Assembly: GCA_002189035.1 (NCBI GenBank)
Contig: NEEC01000070.1
Span: forward strand, 1 to 44,360
Origin: Utricularia gibba
Lineage: Eukaryota; Streptophyta; Magnoliopsida; Lamiales; Lentibulariaceae
Direction of reading: 5' to 3'
Length of the DNA: 44,360 nucleotides
The notes beneath the pieces are model-generated. The model saw only the letters and a list, made by a program, of their open reading frames with translations, searched no databases and was not told where the DNA came from. This document shows positions 1 through 11,330 of this stretch, piece by piece; the stretch's first letter is position 1, and each line of letters opens with the position of its first letter. Position numbers and translations under genes: made by a program.

Positions 1-3000
1 CCCACCTTCAGTTAATATACTTCATGAGGTAATTGATGAGCATGTAGAGCTCACTGTAACTCATGACAGTATCTTGAAGGCGGTGATCTTGTTATCACTG
101 GAACTGTGATAGAAACCAAAATTTCATTATACGGAAAGGTCAGCAATTTTGTTTCGGTTATGTTATTTAAAAACATCCATGCTTTTATCACAAGGCTATT
201 ACTTGTGATTGTGTCTTTTTTCTTGTTAGGGGTGAGTGTACCATTCTGATGTGTAAATCTGTCTTTTTCAGTTTAGAGATGACAAAAATGATGACATGCA
301 GGAGAAACTGATCCTTGAAATTCTTGCTAATGGTGGAAAGGTTTGTATTTCCTCTTATGATTTTTAATTGCTATCATCAAATCCTGACCTAGTAAGTACA
401 TACACCAAAAGTAAATTAAGAATTGTGGACATTATTTCCATATTTTGCACAGTGTGATATTATTGTATCTCATCAGGCGAGCTGATAATTTTCTTCAGGT
501 TCATGTCTCAAGTTGTACTAGTGACTTAATCGTAAAGATGAAGTTGAATTCCTTGAAAATTATGGATCAGCTTGAGGATTTGTCGGGAGACAAGTATTTT
601 GCAAGCTCAGTAGCTGACGTACATGCACATGATTCACCTTTGAATTCGGAATATCTAGGAATTGCGCCCATTTTATTGCCAATGGAAGAGGATGATGACT
701 TTAAAGATGCTTTGTAAGATTTTTGTGTCTTCACAGGATCCCTCTGAATGTGGTTTACATGATATTTTTTACGAGACAATGGGATCTGATGGGTCTGATT
801 TTGTTTCTTTTTTATTCTTGAGAAGGGATGCTGGCTCCCCTAACTATGACAGTCTTGATACCCAGGTAACTATTTGTACTCAAATTAGACAATTGAATAT
901 CCATTTGTTTTAAATTGATCCTGCATACTGCTTATTTCAAAAAATGATCTTGCATGTTATTGTGTCTCACAATTCTTAATTTACAGATGAGTATCCAGAT
1001 GTCAAAGTTGGAATTTTATTTCAACCGGCCTACTGTAGTTGCTTTGATCAATTTTGGTGTTGATATGAGCTCTGCACATAACTTAGGTGATAGTTCACAC
1101 AAAGAAAATCTTGATGCTGAACCTAAAGAAAGGATTGAGCAACATGCACATGATTCATCTGTGAAAGGATTACTGGGTTATGGAAAAAGTAGGGTTGTTT
1201 TTCGTATGTATATGAAAGTTGACAGCGTCACTGTGTTTCTAAACAAAGAGGATGGTTCTCAACTTGCTATGTTCATTCAAGAAAGTTTTCAGTTGGATAT
1301 CAAGGTGGTTTCTATTGTTGATTTTTTTTTTGTACGTCTGGGACTCTACTACTGGACTACTTATTGTTATGCATAATTAGGTACACCCAAGTTCAAACTC
1401 CATTGAGGGAACTTTGGGCAACTTGAGATTGTGCGATCTAAGCCTTGGATGTGGGCACTGCTGGGGTTGGCTTTGTGATTTGCGTGACCAAGTGGCAGAG
1501 TCACTGATTCAGGTCCTTTAACAATCGATTCATTGTGATTGGTCATTTGTTTTTTTGATTGGTCATTTGTTTCATTGTGATGTTCTGCAATTGAATTCCC
1601 AAAATCTGCATTTAACAATCGATTCAACTGCTTTGAACTTTCTTTTTACCACTTCTATATTTTTCTTAGGTACCGCCCTCAGTTTTATACATTCTTGGAT
1701 GTTAATTTCATTGTTACAGCTTGGAATATATTCCATCTTGTTTATCTTATAATTAAGATTTAGCAATCTTCCTGAATAGACTATCACCTTTTATGGGGTT
1801 CGCTAATCTGTTGTTTAAATTCACTGAAATGTGTTTTGATGCCTTTTTCTGTCTATGTATGCTACCAACTTTAAAAATTTGCTCAGGGTAAATTTGATGC
1901 CTTTTGACTTTTTTGCATGGACACACTTATTTGCTCATGTAGCCCCTTATGGATGTTTTCCCATCTTACATTTCTGCAGTTTCATGCAACTTGATCTTGG
2001 TCATCTACGAATCAGAAATACATTTAGATGGCATGGAAATCCAGAGAAGGATACTTCTGCTGTCCATCTTGATATTCTTGATGCCAAGGTTGTTACAGGC
2101 ATTCATTTACTGAAATTTGTTAATGACCTTATGCTGTTTCTTTTTTCCATTCAGATTCTTGGGATTAATGTGACTGTTGGAATAAATGGCTGTGTTGGCA
2201 AACCTATGATACGTGAAGGAAGAGAAGTTAAATTGCATGTTAGGCGCAGTTTGAGAGATGTCTTTCGCAAAGTCCCTACACTCTTCTTGGAAATTAAAGT
2301 AATTTCTCAGTTTCTGTTCCTCAAATGCGTCTCTTTCCTGTCTTTCCTTTTGAGTAAATTAAAACTCCTGATTTCACCCTCAATAGCGGAAGCTCATTCT
2401 CTTGTGGAGCAGGTGGCTTCAGTGCATGCAGTAATGTCTGATAGAGAGTATAATGTTATTCTTAGTTGTTTCTGTACAAACTTGTGTGAACCACCAAATA
2501 TTCCTCCTAGTTTCACAAATAGCCAGTCATCCGCAAAAGACACTATTAATGCTGGCCGTTAAGATGAACATGAATGGCCAGATCCTTTTCTCTCGTACTG
2601 TTACAATAATGGCAGTTGAAGTTGACCATGCGTTGCTAGAGCTATGTTATGGGGCAGATAAAGAATCACCACTGGCATATGTTTTGGTGAGTGTTCTTGT
2701 TGAAATATTCTGCTTTTCAAATAAGGGATGTCCTTTTTCAATTAGTTTATATTGTGCAGATTGAAGGCCTTTGGGTCTCATATCGAATGACATCATTATC
2801 AGAAGCTGAGTTATATGCCACTATTCCTAAATTCTCTATTTTAGACATTCGCCCCAATAGGAAAACGAAGATGAGGTTGATGCTTGGGTCCTGTACAGAT
2901 GCCCCAAGGCAGATTTCTCCTGGGCCTTGGACCGTTCTAGTTCAACGATGTTATTGATGGATGGAAGGTGCGCACCTCATCACAATCATTTGTAATCTGG

Positions 3001-3902
3001 GTCCAACAGCCTCGTATTCTTTTTGTTCCGAAGTTTCTTCTTGCTGGGTGAATTTTTTGTGCCTGCCTTGGGTGCCATCAGTGGCAGGGAGGAAATGATG
3101 GATCCACATAATGATCCAATTTCTAAGAGCAGTATAGTTCTTTCAGTGCCCATATATAAACAGATTGAAGAAGTAGTGCATTTATCTCCAACTAAGCAGC
3201 TTGTTGCGGATGCTTTTGGATTGATGAATATTTATATGATTGTTGTGGTAAAACCATTCATCTCATTTGTGAGGAGTTTCAGTTTCCATTTTCCCATCCC
3301 ATTATTATCATTGGGCGAGGGAAGAAGTTATGCTTCAAAAATGTAAAAATTGAGGTACATAATTATTCATGTCTATCAGGACATAGTTCAACCTTCTTTT
3401 TTTTCTACCCATGTTGGCAGCATTTTCATAATTTTGCCCATTATCTGATTATGTGTCTTGCATCGGGAAGTCCTTTTTTTTTTCTGACATTGGCTTATTC
3501 TTAGAATGGCTTGCTGCTGAAGAAATATACTTACTTGAGCAATGAAAGCTCATATTCAGTCTCTCCAGAAGATGGTGTTGAAATATCCTTTGAGGATGAA
3601 TCACGTCCTCAATAGAAATCATGAAGCTTTGGATCCTTCAGATGAAAATTCATCAGGCACTGGTCGCTGTGAATCAACTAGAATTCAAAGTCTTTAGTTT
3701 GAAGTGCATGTAGATTTTTAACATTGTTGCGATTTCTCTCCTATAGAGTTGCCAACTCTTGATGTCATAATCATTCATATTTTTTCCCTTCGATTCAGGT
3801 TGTTTCCCCAGATTTCACCTTCTATGACAGTAGCAAATCATTCCTTGATGATTCTACCCATGGTGAAAAGATTCTTCATGCAAAGGCTGACTTAAGCTTC
3901 AT
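1..3902 (+). pseudogene. VPS13: VPS13: middle rod-region exons with lesions
   Basis: These exons encode part of the long VPS13 groove-forming rod. Conserved stretches read cleanly: 987-1304 contains NRPTVVALINFG and LNKEDGSQLAMF; 2155-2298 contains GINGCVGKPMIREG and RRSLRDVFRKVPT; 2760 onward contains EGLWVSYRMTSLSEAELY. Lesions seen: a frame change near 79, a TAA at 715-717 followed by a frame change in the T-run at about 722, frame changes near 2545, 2957, 3048, 3221 and 3610, and a TAG at 3695-3697 where the family has an ordinary residue before FEVH. Splice sites between exons are mostly canonical (gt...ag), and the donor after 1512 (gtcctt) is weak. Many frame changes look like loss of one base from a run of identical bases. 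Confidence 0.85.
1513..1979 (+). other. Intron-like gap where VPS13 exon(s) are missing
   Basis: In the plant VPS13 proteins I know, roughly 100 residues lie between the piece ending at 1512 (DLRDQVAESLIQ) and the piece starting at 1980 (QLDLGHLRIR). No frame in this interval encodes them. The interval instead has AT-rich DNA with local duplications: gattggtcatttgttt occurs twice between 1537 and 1573, and ttaacaatcgattca occurs near 1518 and 1612. I read this as loss of exon sequence with small repeats at the scar. Confidence 0.55.
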
Positions 3903-4155
3903 GTAAGTTGTACCTGGTGAACACTATGCTCCCTATTGAAATGCTTCGTGGCTTTGTACTGATAGAGACCTTTTATCTTACCTTGAATGTGTGCTGTGCT
4001 CCGAATTTGGTTCAGCCTCGGTATAAAATTATGATATAAGACTCAATATTGCAGCTCGATGATCTTTCAATTTATTTGCTGATTCAAAAATTATTTATCA
4101 TCACGTTAGATTTTATTAAACTTTAGCTTTTATTATTTTGTATGTTATTAAATAG

Positions 4156-5878
4156 GTATGCATCAAAGGAAGAGGATAAATGGATAAGGGGCTGTGTAAA
4201 GGATCTAACCATGGAAGCTGGTTCTGGGCTTGTTGTTCTTGATCCAGTTGATATTTCTGGGGATATACTTCTGTTAAAGATAAAACAAGCATATCACTTC
4301 TGTCTGGCGATTTATATTTTCATCTTTCTCTAGGTGTTATCTCCCTTCTGCTTAATCTGCATAGTCAGGCATCCACAATGAGTAATATTGAGAATATCTT
4401 GACAAGTGATTCATATCAAGGTAGCTTGTTTTTCACAGATAATGGTCATCTCAGCAATCTAACGTTTTGGAGGCCTAGGGCTCCTTCAAACTATGTTGTT
4501 TTGGTGATTGTGTAACATCACGGTACAGTGTACTACTGCATTTCCTTTTTGTCAGTATTTTGGAACATCAGAAAAATTTTAATGTGTCTGTTTTTTTGTA
4601 ACAATCATTTGCTAATTTCTGCATTTCGAACAATAGACACAATCTAACAAGGTTTTTGCTTTTCTATGTCACTATCTTTTCTTGTATTCTACTGAGATAT
4701 GTTTCTGAGTCTGCTAATTAGATTGCTTGTTTGCTTCTCAGGCCGAACCCACCATCTCAGTCAGTGCTTGCAGTAAGCAATGCTTATGGCCGTGCACTGA
4801 AGCCTCTTGGGTTCAAGCTAATTGCTTCATTTTGGGGGGTTCAAGGGCGAATAACCCAAGAAGTACCTCTTGATATTAGCGCCCAGTGTTCCATTTGGCA
4901 ACCAATTGCACCCCAGGATATATTGCTCTAGGATGTGTTGCTAATGTTGGAAGCCAGCCTCCTCCAAATCATATTGTTCGTTGCCTTCGTTATGATCTTG
5001 TTACCTCAACCATGTGTTTGGAGTGTGTATGTAATGCTTCTCCTAATGATTCATTTGAAGACGGATTCAGCATATGGAGACTAGACAACTCTATTGGGTC
5101 GTTTTATGCTCATGCATCTGCTGGCTTTCCTTCCAAATCCTCTTGCTTTGACCTGAATCATCTTCTTCTATGGTACAATAGCTTGCGTACATCATTATCC
5201 ACTGGATCCCTTCTGGATTATAAAAATGAGCAGGAAAATCAATTACATCTGACTGGCAGCCAGGGTCCGGTATCTACTGGCTGGGATGTTTTAAGATCTA
5301 TTTCTAAATTAAGTGCATGTTATATGTCAACACCAAACTTTGAGAAGATATGGTGGGACACCGGGAGTGACTTCCAGAGATCATTTTCTATTTGGAGACC
5401 TATACCTCATGTAGGATATGCCATACTGGGTGACTGCATCACCGAAGGGTAAGGTTTATATATATCCCTTTGGACACTTTTGTGTACCATGCCTTCATGT
5501 CAGTATCATCTTCTCAATCCTGTAGTACTTAAAGTCCATTCTGTCAACTTCACTTCTCAGCCTGGAACCTCCTCCATCAGGCGTCATTTTCAAGTCTGAT
5601 AACTCTGAGATTTCTGCAAAACCTGTTCAATTTACAAAAGTTGCTCAAATTGGGAAGAGGGCCAGAAGGAAGCTTTCTTCTGGTACCCTATTGCCCCTCC
5701 TAGTTATGCTTCTCTAGGATGTGTGGTGACTCAACAAGATGAAGCACCATCTCTAGAATTGTTGTGCTGTCCAAGAATGGATTTAGTCAATCAAGCTGAT
5801 ATCGTTGACACACCTATCTCAAGAGTACCTAATTCAAAAGCTGCTCAGACCTTGAGTATTTGAAAAGTTGGAAACCAA
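4156..5878 (+). pseudogene. VPS13: VPS13: VPS62-like (DUF946) repeat exons
   Basis: These three exons carry the repeated signature typical of VPS62/DUF946 modules found in the large plant VPS13 proteins: a WRP.(A/I)P..Y..LGDC pattern near 4469-4520, an AP.GY.ALGCVANVGS pattern split by a frame change near 4912, FSIWR near 5065, and SIWRPIPHVGYAILGDCITEG at the end of the 4742-5448 exon. From about 4920 to 5448 the frame is open over roughly 180 codons. Lesions: frame changes near 4266, 4508, 4912 and 5663, and a TGA at 5861-5863 where the family has tryptophan (SIW-K). The first three of these frame changes fit loss of one G or C from a homopolymer. Confidence 0.85.
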
Positions 5879-6024
5879 GTAAGCTCCATAAAAAAACTAG
5901 ATTTCGATCAGCAGGATCATTGCTTTTGACACATGACCTCATGGATTTTATTAATTTATGTCACGTTTACCACTAAACAGAAGATCCATTTTTCCCTTGA
6001 TCCCAGTTTCCATTATTTCTGCAG

Positions 6025-7402
6025 GCCAGCACATTTCTTGCTCGATCAGATCTGAAGAAGCCATCAAACAAATTAGCATTTTCTATAGGGTACTCAGTGA
6101 AGCCAAAAACAAAGGACAATATAACAGCAGATATGAAAATCAGATGCCTATCTTTGACTATATTGGACAGGTTGTGTGGCATGGTTGCTCTTTGCATATT
6201 AATATTGTCCTTAATCTAGATTTTTTCTTTAAATGCCAATGTGTTGATCTTCTATGTATCGTATGCTCTTTTTAGATTACTCCACTTTTTGATGCCACAA
6301 TTACAAACATCAAACTAGCAACACATGGAAGACTTGAGGCAATGAATGCTGTGCTGATTTCCTCTTTTGCCTCATCAATTTTTAATATTCAATTAGAAGC
6401 ATGGGAGCCACTTATCGAGCCATTTGATGGGATTTTGAAGTAAGAATTATAGGCCCATTTTATCTTTCTCTTATTGAGTTTTCTACATTCGGATTTGAGT
6501 TATATTCACCACATTTTGGTGATTTCGTGCTATGCTATTCATAATCTTACTAATCTAAACGATTATTGTTTCATATCGTAGGATTGAAATGTATGATAAC
6601 AGTTCAAGCCAATCAGCAAGAATTGATAAAAGGATGAGAATTGCTGTGACAAGTATTCTTAATGTGAATCTTAGTGCTGCCAATTTTGATACTTTAGGTC
6701 TAACATTGGATTCCTGGAGAAACAGAGGGAATTTGAAGAGAAAGCCATTATGCTGTATGAGGTTGCAAGAAAACTTACATCCTAGTGCTGATTATAGGTT
6801 ATGCTTTTTGTACTGTTTTTTTATTGTTTATATGCATTCAGGATTCTGCTGTTCCAAACATATCTGAACCAAAGTGATGCTATTGTGCTTTGGATGAAGA
6901 TGATTTCCAGACTGTGATAGTGCAAAATGAACTTGGGTGTGATTTATATCTGAGGAAAAGTCAGCAGGACTTCAAAGACTTTGAATTACTACATTATGAT
7001 AATCATGCAACTCTATGTATGCCACCCTCTAAGTATTCTAACAAGTTAAATGTTTCTGATGAATCAAGGGAACCTAGCTGCTATATCAGTGTCCAAGTAG
7101 TAAAAGCAAAGGTTGGTCACTTAAAGCATTTAATTTATAGTTGTGAACTTTATTTGGATTCAATATTTTTTGACCTTTCAGGGTTTACCTCTTGTTGATG
7201 ATGGAAATAGTTAAAACATTTTTTGTGCTTTGCGTTTGCTGGTTGAGAATCAAGATGCAAATTTGCCAAAGCCTTTTCCTCAAAGTGCAAGAACAAAATG
7301 TGTCAAAATGTCAACTACCGAAGTGAATGGCTTGGATGAAGGCACAGCTGAATGGAATACAGTGGAATCCTGATTCATCTTACATTTGAAGTTCCTCAAA
7401 AG
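6025..7402 (+). pseudogene. VPS13: VPS13: exons between VPS62 repeats and SHR-BD
   Basis: Five exons. 6025-6183 (STFLARSDLKKPS) and 6276-6439 (THGRLEAMNAVLISS, LEAWEPLIEPFDG) are intact and strongly family-like. 6582-6797 starts well (RMRIAVTSILNVNLSAANFDTLG) and then shifts frame near 6731. 6842-7111 contains ALDEDDFQT and has an in-frame TGA at 6875-6877. 7182-7402 contains FPQSARTKCVK, the start of a C2-like segment, with an in-frame TAA at 7212-7214 and a scrambled end around 7360. The intron between 6797 and 6842 is only 44 bp (gttatg...tgcattcag), unusually short for a plant intron. Confidence 0.82.
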
Positions 7403-7514
7403 GTATAATTTTGAAAGCTTTTTGGCCTTCAGGCACACTAATCTATGATAAAACAAGCCATTTTAAGGGTGCTGAAAATTGAAATACAGTGGAATCCTGA
7501 TTCATCTTACATTT
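7356..7514. repeat. Perfect 32-bp direct repeat, 127 bp apart
   Basis: The 32 bases at 7356-7387, at the end of a VPS13 exon, recur exactly at 7483-7514 inside the following non-coding stretch. The bases just before each copy are also similar (acagctgaatgg versus gtgctgaaaattga). A local duplication reaching across the exon-intron boundary explains this best. It sits at the edge of a region where several hundred residues of coding sequence are missing. Confidence 0.85.
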
Positions 7515-8002
7515 GGATGGATTTACAGCCAATTTTTTTAAAAAATAGAAGAATAAATTTTTTATCTTAATTAAGTGGCTTTGATTTCCAGTTGCTATGA
7601 TGGGTATACACAAATGCTCTTTCAATTTCAAAGTACATTTGTTGCTTCAAATTGTGCACATGGTTTTAGTTGTAGTAAAACTCAAATATGTAATAATTTC
7701 TCTTGAATATGACTACACTCTATTGTTGATTAACCATAGCCTCATGTAATTTGTCATGCTGTTCATGTAATTATGTGCGATACCTCGTGATATATGAACC
7801 ATTTCATGTTCATTTAGTTTGATGCCTACATTTTCATGATTAATATTGCATTATTCACTGCTAGGGAATATTAAACATCACACTGCTTCAAGGCTTGTTA
7901 AAACTCGCCATCAGTTTTGGTTTTTTTGCTAGTGTGGATGATTTAGTTTTGGGCGCAGTTGATCCAATTTGGACCTTTTTCTTCTTTGTCGCTTGCGTGC
8001 AG
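7403..8002 (+). other. Non-coding gap; several VPS13 exons absent
   Basis: Family members have several hundred residues between the C2-like segment that ends here at 7402 and the SHR-BD segment that begins at 8003. Nothing in this 600-bp AT-rich stretch encodes them in any frame. It contains one unit of a 127-bp duplication and otherwise no recognisable feature. The loss removes the N-terminal part of the VPS13 adaptor-binding region. Confidence 0.6.
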
Positions 8003-10635
8003 GAGGTTGCGGGTGAGCATTGAGCGTGACATGGGAGGATCAGAAGCAGCCCCTAAAACAATTAGGTTTTTTGTCCCGTACTGGATTGTTAATGATACTT
8101 TTCTATCCCTGGCATACAGAGTAGTGGAAATTGAACCACTCGAGAGTGTGGATTTTGATTCTCCTCTAAACCCCAAAGCAGTGAAGTCCGCAAGGTTAAA
8201 GCATTCCTCAACTTCCTTAGTGAGGAGACAGAGTAGTGTAAGGAAAAATATTCAAGTGCTGGAAGAAATTGAAGATACTAGTCCAACACCTTGCATGGTT
8301 TCTCCTCAAGACTACATCGGTCGTGGTGGTGTTATGTTATTCTCTCCACGAAATGACACATATTTGTCTCCATGGGTTGGAATTTCTGTTGCCCTTCGAA
8401 ACTCTGTGAATTTTGGTCTTGGTGTATCACTTCTTGAGTTGGAGAAAAAGGTGATACACATGAATCAGATTTCCTTTGAATAGGTTCAGCTTATATTTAG
8501 GTCTCTGAATCTATGAATTTAATGTCACTCTCAGCAAAGAGTTGAATTAAAGACATACTGTCGTGATGGAAGTTACTACAAACTCTCAGCTGTACTCTTC
8601 ATGACTTCAGACAGGACTAAGGTGTATTTCTTTTACTTGTGAATTGCTTTGCTCGGGAATAAATTCTAGTATATTTTCGAATATAACTCAGTTTCATTTT
8701 CAAGAGAACTTTCCATTTTATATTCAGGTTATACATGTTCAGCCACACTCGGTGTTAATTAACAGAGTTGGCTTTGGGATATGCATACAACAATGTGGTA
8801 CGCAGTCCTTAAATTGGCTTTATCCTACTGGCCCTTCCTTGTATCTTGGATGGCAATCTGGAAAAGCTGAACTACTCAAGGTTTTGTGATCATCATTATT
8901 TATCATACATGCTCAATTACACGAAATTAAAACACCTGACTCATATGCTGTGTTGTAGTTGAGGGTGGATGGTTACTTGTGGAGCACGCCTTTTACAATT
9001 GATTCTGAAGGTACAATGTCTACATTCATGAGATCTGAGGTCGGAAATCAAGGAATGAGTCTCATTATTGAGGTAAGAGGTGGTACAAAGGCCTCAAGAT
9101 ATGAAGTCATATTCCGCCCTTACAGGTAACATGCTAACTAATTTTTTTTTTTTAAGGATGTGTAGCTATCTCAGAAGCTTTCTTTGCAAGAAGTGTGTAT
9201 AGTTATTAACAATAACAGACATGTTAGTAATATGCAACTGTGGTATAGATTCCATGAACTTTAATTTGTCATCGTGGTAGTCAACCATTTGAAAACTTGG
9301 CAGGATTTAAAATCGTTCATTTTTTCTACCATTGCAATTTCGGCAAGCTGGCAGTTCCAAGGTATCATGGAGACCTCTACTTCCAAATTCTGCTGCTTCC
9401 TTTTCATTTGAAGATCTTGGTGGAGAACGAAAATTGGAACTGCTGCTAGAAGAAAATGATTCTATGACATCACAGAAATATGGCATTGATGAGGTGAAAG
9501 ACCATTTGCCCCTCCTAGTCTCCAGTGGACCCAAGCGTAGTCTCAGAGTTACTATTATTCGGGATGAGAAAGTAAACGTTGTTAAAATTAGTGACTGGAT
9601 GCCAGAAAATGAATCACCCACCCTATTATCCCGAAGCCTTTCATCTGTACAATAAATGTCTGATAATAAGTCTCAGCTTCAAGACCCATCAGTTGCCCCA
9701 GATGCTGAATTTCATCTCACCCTTGAAGTTGCAGAGCTTGGGTTATCCATTGTCGATCACACACCACAGGAGATATTATATCTGTCCTTGCAGAACTTTT
9801 TGCTGTCATATTCAACTGGAGTGGGCTCAGGAATCAATCGGTAAATTTTCTTAACATAGAACTCATTGACTGATTTAAGCTCTTTTGCTAATTGGATTGT
9901 TTTTCATCACATCTCCTAAGCTCTAAACCAGGGAAAAGATCTGTTCTCTTTAGGTTATTGAATCCACTATTCATCATTTGAAGGTTCTTTTTTTTCTAAT
10001 TTTAAAAGATTTTGTGGTATATAATTCTGGATCTTCTTTTGTAGACTGAACATTAGAATGGGAGGAATTCAGGTTGACAATCAGTTGCCTTTAACTCCAA
10101 TGCCTGTCCTCGTTCGACCTCAGAGAATTGGGGAGGACACTGATTCTATTTTGAAGCTCTCCATCACACAGTAGTCTACTGGATCTTCGGATTTATGCAT
10201 ATATCGTTACACGAGTTTGCAAGTGAGAATAATGAAAACTGTATTTTTTTTCTTACCTTTCCCTGGGTTGTACGTGAAAATTGTCTTTTCAGGGGCCGGA
10301 AAACATTGCATTTTTTGCAAATATTCACAAAACAATCATTTGGCGCATTCATGAGCTTATCCAGCAGGCAAATATCACAAGACACTTTGGCAGTCAGACA
10401 ACATCTGTTTCGGTTGATCCAGTCATTCAAATCGGGTATGCAGTATGCAATGTCCCTAAGCGATCTAATACACAGTAATCTTCTTGAGAAAACACTTCTG
10501 TTTTGCAGTGTTCTTAGTATATCAGAGGTCCGCTTTAAATTAACAATGGCAATGTCTCCTACTCAACGACCAGTGGGTGTCCTTGGATTTTGGGCAAGCT
10601 TAATGACTGCCCTTGGAAATACTGAAAATATGCCG
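8003..10635 (+). pseudogene. VPS13: VPS13: SHR-BD/VAB and following exons
   Basis: The exon 8003-8450 is open throughout and begins RRLRVSIERDMGG...APKTIRFFVPYWIVND, the hallmark of the SHR-binding (VPS13 adaptor-binding) domain. Exons 8535-8621, 8728-8880 and 8959-9125 continue it (SDRTK, VQPHSVLINRVGFGICIQQC, SRYEVIFRPYR). Exon 9304-9840 has an in-frame TAA at 9308-9310 (family: R-I-E-N-R-S) and another TAA at 9653-9655, but otherwise reads well (VTIIRDEKVNVVKISDWMP). Exon 10045-10222 shifts frame near 10168. Exons 10293-10435 (IIWRIHELIQQAN, SVDPVIQIG) and 10509-10635 (ISEVRFKLTMAMSPTQRP, TALGNTENMP) are intact. These last parts belong to the conserved C-terminal region shared with ATG2-type proteins. 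Confidence 0.87.
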
Positions 10636-11330
10636 GTAAACATATCACCTGATTCTTCTCTCTGCAATATGATTAATTATTATATTTTGATGTTGTTAAG
10701 ATGTTGCTTATTATGGACTTTGCCCTACATATCGTTGTGGTTGAATTAGCTGACTTGACCCTGCATAACTTGATTATGTCATGTGTTCCTATTGGGGGAC
10801 AGCAACTCCTATAACTATAATGTATTTATAAAACAGCTTTTAGCATCATGGCTTCTCATTCCTTTTAACATTCACATTTTGTGATTCTCATTTTCTTCTG
10901 TTGGTCCTACTTCCCAAAAAAAATGTGGCCAAAGTTACCAAAGAAGCATGAACATTCATTATTGGCTGGGGCTTATGGTTGCAACTGTCCTCACCCTTTA
11001 GGGAAAACAATCTCAAGACCAAACATATTTCCAAGCAGTTTTTGGGAGTCCTCTTCCTATGTTCTTGAATTCGGGATATGAAAATGCTGAATATTTTCTT
11101 TTCAGTAAGATATCATCGATATGAAAGCTCCTGTATTTGGCATTTTTCATGTTTGCGTCTTTGGTTTTCAGCTGAGAGAAAAATTGTTGGATGTTATCTA
11201 GCTTCCTGTAAATGTATTCTCTTCTATTTTTGTATACGCTTCACAGCATCATTCTATCCGTATTGTCAATTTCTCTCACTTTAACATGTCTTGACAATGT
11301 TTCATTTTCCACTTAACATCAACATTTCAG
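10636..11330 (+). other. Non-coding gap; one VPS13 exon absent
   Basis: Relatives have about 70 residues between TALGNTENMP (ends 10635) and the DNKGVEDFGD block (starts 11331). No frame in this 695-bp AT-rich interval encodes a matching segment. I see no transposon end or other feature here. Confidence 0.55.

Noticed and set aside
714-736. A 23-bp gt...ag stretch in VPS13 exon 499-865 that looks like a micro-intron
   Set aside because: Removing it does not bring the two sides into the same frame, and 23 bp is too short to be spliced. A stop substitution plus an extra T in the T-run fits the family sequence better.
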